NCBI RefSeq assembly: GCF_051014445.1
Contig: NC_135134.1
Location: 11,003,672-11,067,671, forward strand
Length of the DNA stretch: 64,000 nucleotides
Source: Colletes latitarsis
Lineage: Eukaryota; Arthropoda; Insecta; Hymenoptera; Colletidae
Reading direction: 5' to 3'
Part shown: one piece after another, positions 63,401 through 64,000 of the stretch
Layout: the number at the start of each line of letters is the position of its first letter
How positions within the stretch are numbered: the first letter of the stretch is position 1
The notes under the pieces: generated by a model
What the model saw: the letters and a program-made list of their open reading frames with translations, nothing else
Told to the model about the DNA's origin: nothing
Databases searched by the model: none
Position numbers and translations under genes: made by a program

Positions 63401-64000
63401 GCCTGATGACTGCAAATCCCAACCCTAACATAGACCTAACATGCGTTATGCTCTAAAATATTGATCGAGACCAGGTTTAGTCGACTGTTTCAGTGTGGTA
63501 CCACATTACTACGTGATCAAAGCCAAAAAAAGCCCAGAATCTAGCCATCAAGTATGAGAAATATGCGAAAGTATGAGCCTGATGAGTACAAGTCCCAGAA
63601 CTAACCTAGACCTAACATGTGTTATCCTCTAAAATATTGATTGTGCCCAGGTTTAGTCGACTGTTTCGGTGTGGTACCACATTACTACGTGATCCAATCC
63701 AGAAAAAGCCCAGAATCTGGCCATCAAGTAAGAGATATATGCGAAAGTATGAGCCTGAGGAGGGCAAATCCTAGACCCAACTCAGACTTAACATGTCTTA
63801 TCCTCTAAAATATTAATCGAAACCAGGTTTAATGGACTGTTTCAGTGTGGTACCACATTCCTACGTGATCCAAAGCAGAAAAAGGCCAGGATCTGGCCAT
63901 CAAGTATGAGAGATATGCGAAAGTATGAGCCTGATGAGGGAAAATCCCAGACCTAATCCAGACCTAACATGCGTTATCCTCTAAAAAGTCGATCGAAACA
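57445..64000 (+). repeat. Mosaic satellite segment to the right edge
   Basis: No gene is seen. At 58460-58810 two CATTATCCTCAAAAATATTG-type monomers follow one another almost unchanged. 59600-60110 matches about 62945-63455 at an offset of 3345 bp, and 60280-60650 matches 63624-63994 at 3344 bp. 62440-62780 resembles 55.2-55.5 kb, and 62800-63400 resembles 46.56-47.1 kb. The array continues beyond base 64000. Confidence 0.85.
57664..57725 (+). repeat. 31-bp microduplication inside one monomer
   Basis: Positions 57664-57694 are repeated at 57695-57725 with one T/C difference (CATTATTACG against CATTACTACG). Both contain GTGATCCATTCCAG and AAAATGCG. This is the only clear off-phase event in the window: landmark phase is about 50 (mod 176) before it and about 80 after it, and stays there to the end. 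Confidence 0.95.

Larger units (their letters stand above)
1..64000 (+). repeat. Tandem satellite array, about 176-bp monomer, about 363 copies
   Basis: The entire window is head-to-tail copies of one unit of about 176 bp, all in the same orientation. Each unit runs through recognisable landmarks: ATGCGTTATCC, CTAAAATATTGATCG, ACCAGGTTTA, CTGTTTCAGTGTGGTACCAC, ACGTGATCCAAACCAG, GATCTG, TATGCGAAAGTATGAGC, CTGATGAG, GCAAATCCCAG, then CCTAACCTAGACCTAAC. Spacing between equivalent landmarks is 175-177 bp (for example 4086, 4262, 4438; 17291, 17467, 17643). From 565 to 56194 the mean is about 176.04 bp over 316 units. There is no gap, inversion or foreign insertion. Unit length and organisation suggest centromeric or pericentromeric heterochromatin, but location and species are inference. 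Short open frames of 60-115 codons arise because the reading frame shifts at every unit; they are not genes. Confidence 0.98.

Noticed and set aside
1..64000. CRISPR array
   Set aside because: There is a regular period, but the whole 176-bp unit is repeated and there are no unique spacers between short constant repeats. No cas genes are present.
1..64000. CENP-B box (TTCG-N4-A-N2-CGGG)
   Set aside because: Candidate pieces such as CCCGGGATC and TTCGGTGTGG were checked on both strands, but the full spacing was not found by eye in any monomer subtype.
1..64000. Honeybee AluI-type 176-bp satellite
   Set aside because: The unit length agrees, but the AluI site AGCT is not a regular feature of these monomers, and I cannot confirm similarity from sequence alone. 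The species is left unassigned.
1..64000. Transposon, LTR or rDNA insertions within the array
   Set aside because: The monomer phase is continuous and landmarks recur every 175-177 bp, so there is no room for an insertion other than the 31-bp duplication at 57664-57725.

Overview
The whole 64 kb window is one uninterrupted eukaryotic satellite DNA array. A unit of about 176 bp is repeated head-to-tail in one orientation roughly 363 times. I see no protein-coding gene, RNA gene, mobile element, CRISPR array or single-copy sequence. Using the shared ATGCGTTATCC-like motif as the reference point, the monomer phase moves from about 37 to about 50 (mod 176) between base 565 and base 56194. That is about 176.04 bp per unit over 316 units. 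It then jumps by 31 bp because of one small internal duplication at 57664-57725 and stays steady to the end. The short open frames of 60-115 codons are by-products of the repeat: 176 is not a multiple of 3, and each frame stops within one or two monomers.

The organism cannot be named from sequence alone. Unit length close to a nucleosome repeat, long homogeneous arrays and layered segmental duplications are typical of centromeric or pericentromeric (or subtelomeric) heterochromatin in animals or plants. Nearly every monomer has a 12-bp palindrome around a GGTACC (KpnI) site, a CCAG/CTGG dyad, an 11-bp internal direct repeat rich in CCTAA, and in many monomers an E-box-like CACGTGAT. No canonical vertebrate CENP-B box was found by eye.

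Layout. 1-7.2 kb: overlapping block duplications at offsets of 3521, 3347, 2818 and 704 bp. 7.5-15.9 kb: a 705-bp tandem duplication (9.2-10.6 kb), an exact-looking 881-bp tandem duplication (13.08-14.84 kb), and long-range copies of 7.5-8.6 and 10.9-11.9 kb. 15.9-21.4 kb: mosaic of monomer subtypes. 21.45-31.14 kb: a large tandem duplication, 30 monomers (5285 bp) followed by 25 monomers (4404 bp); the second copy lacks three internal pieces of 1, 3 and 1 monomers. 31.1-41.1 kb: mosaic. 41.13-56.44 kb: another large tandem duplication, 5983 bp followed by 9326 bp; the second copy has gained an internal 19-monomer (3343 bp) tandem duplication. 55.7-57.45 kb: a 5-monomer duplication overlapping its end. 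57.4-64 kb: mosaic with a 19-monomer offset (59.6 to 62.9 kb).

Nothing here works as genes. The interest is in the array's evolution: unequal exchange in whole-monomer steps, a recurring 19-20-monomer offset, linked variant blocks, and dyad-rich motifs. Copy boundaries were read by eye and are accurate to roughly tens of bases unless stated otherwise.
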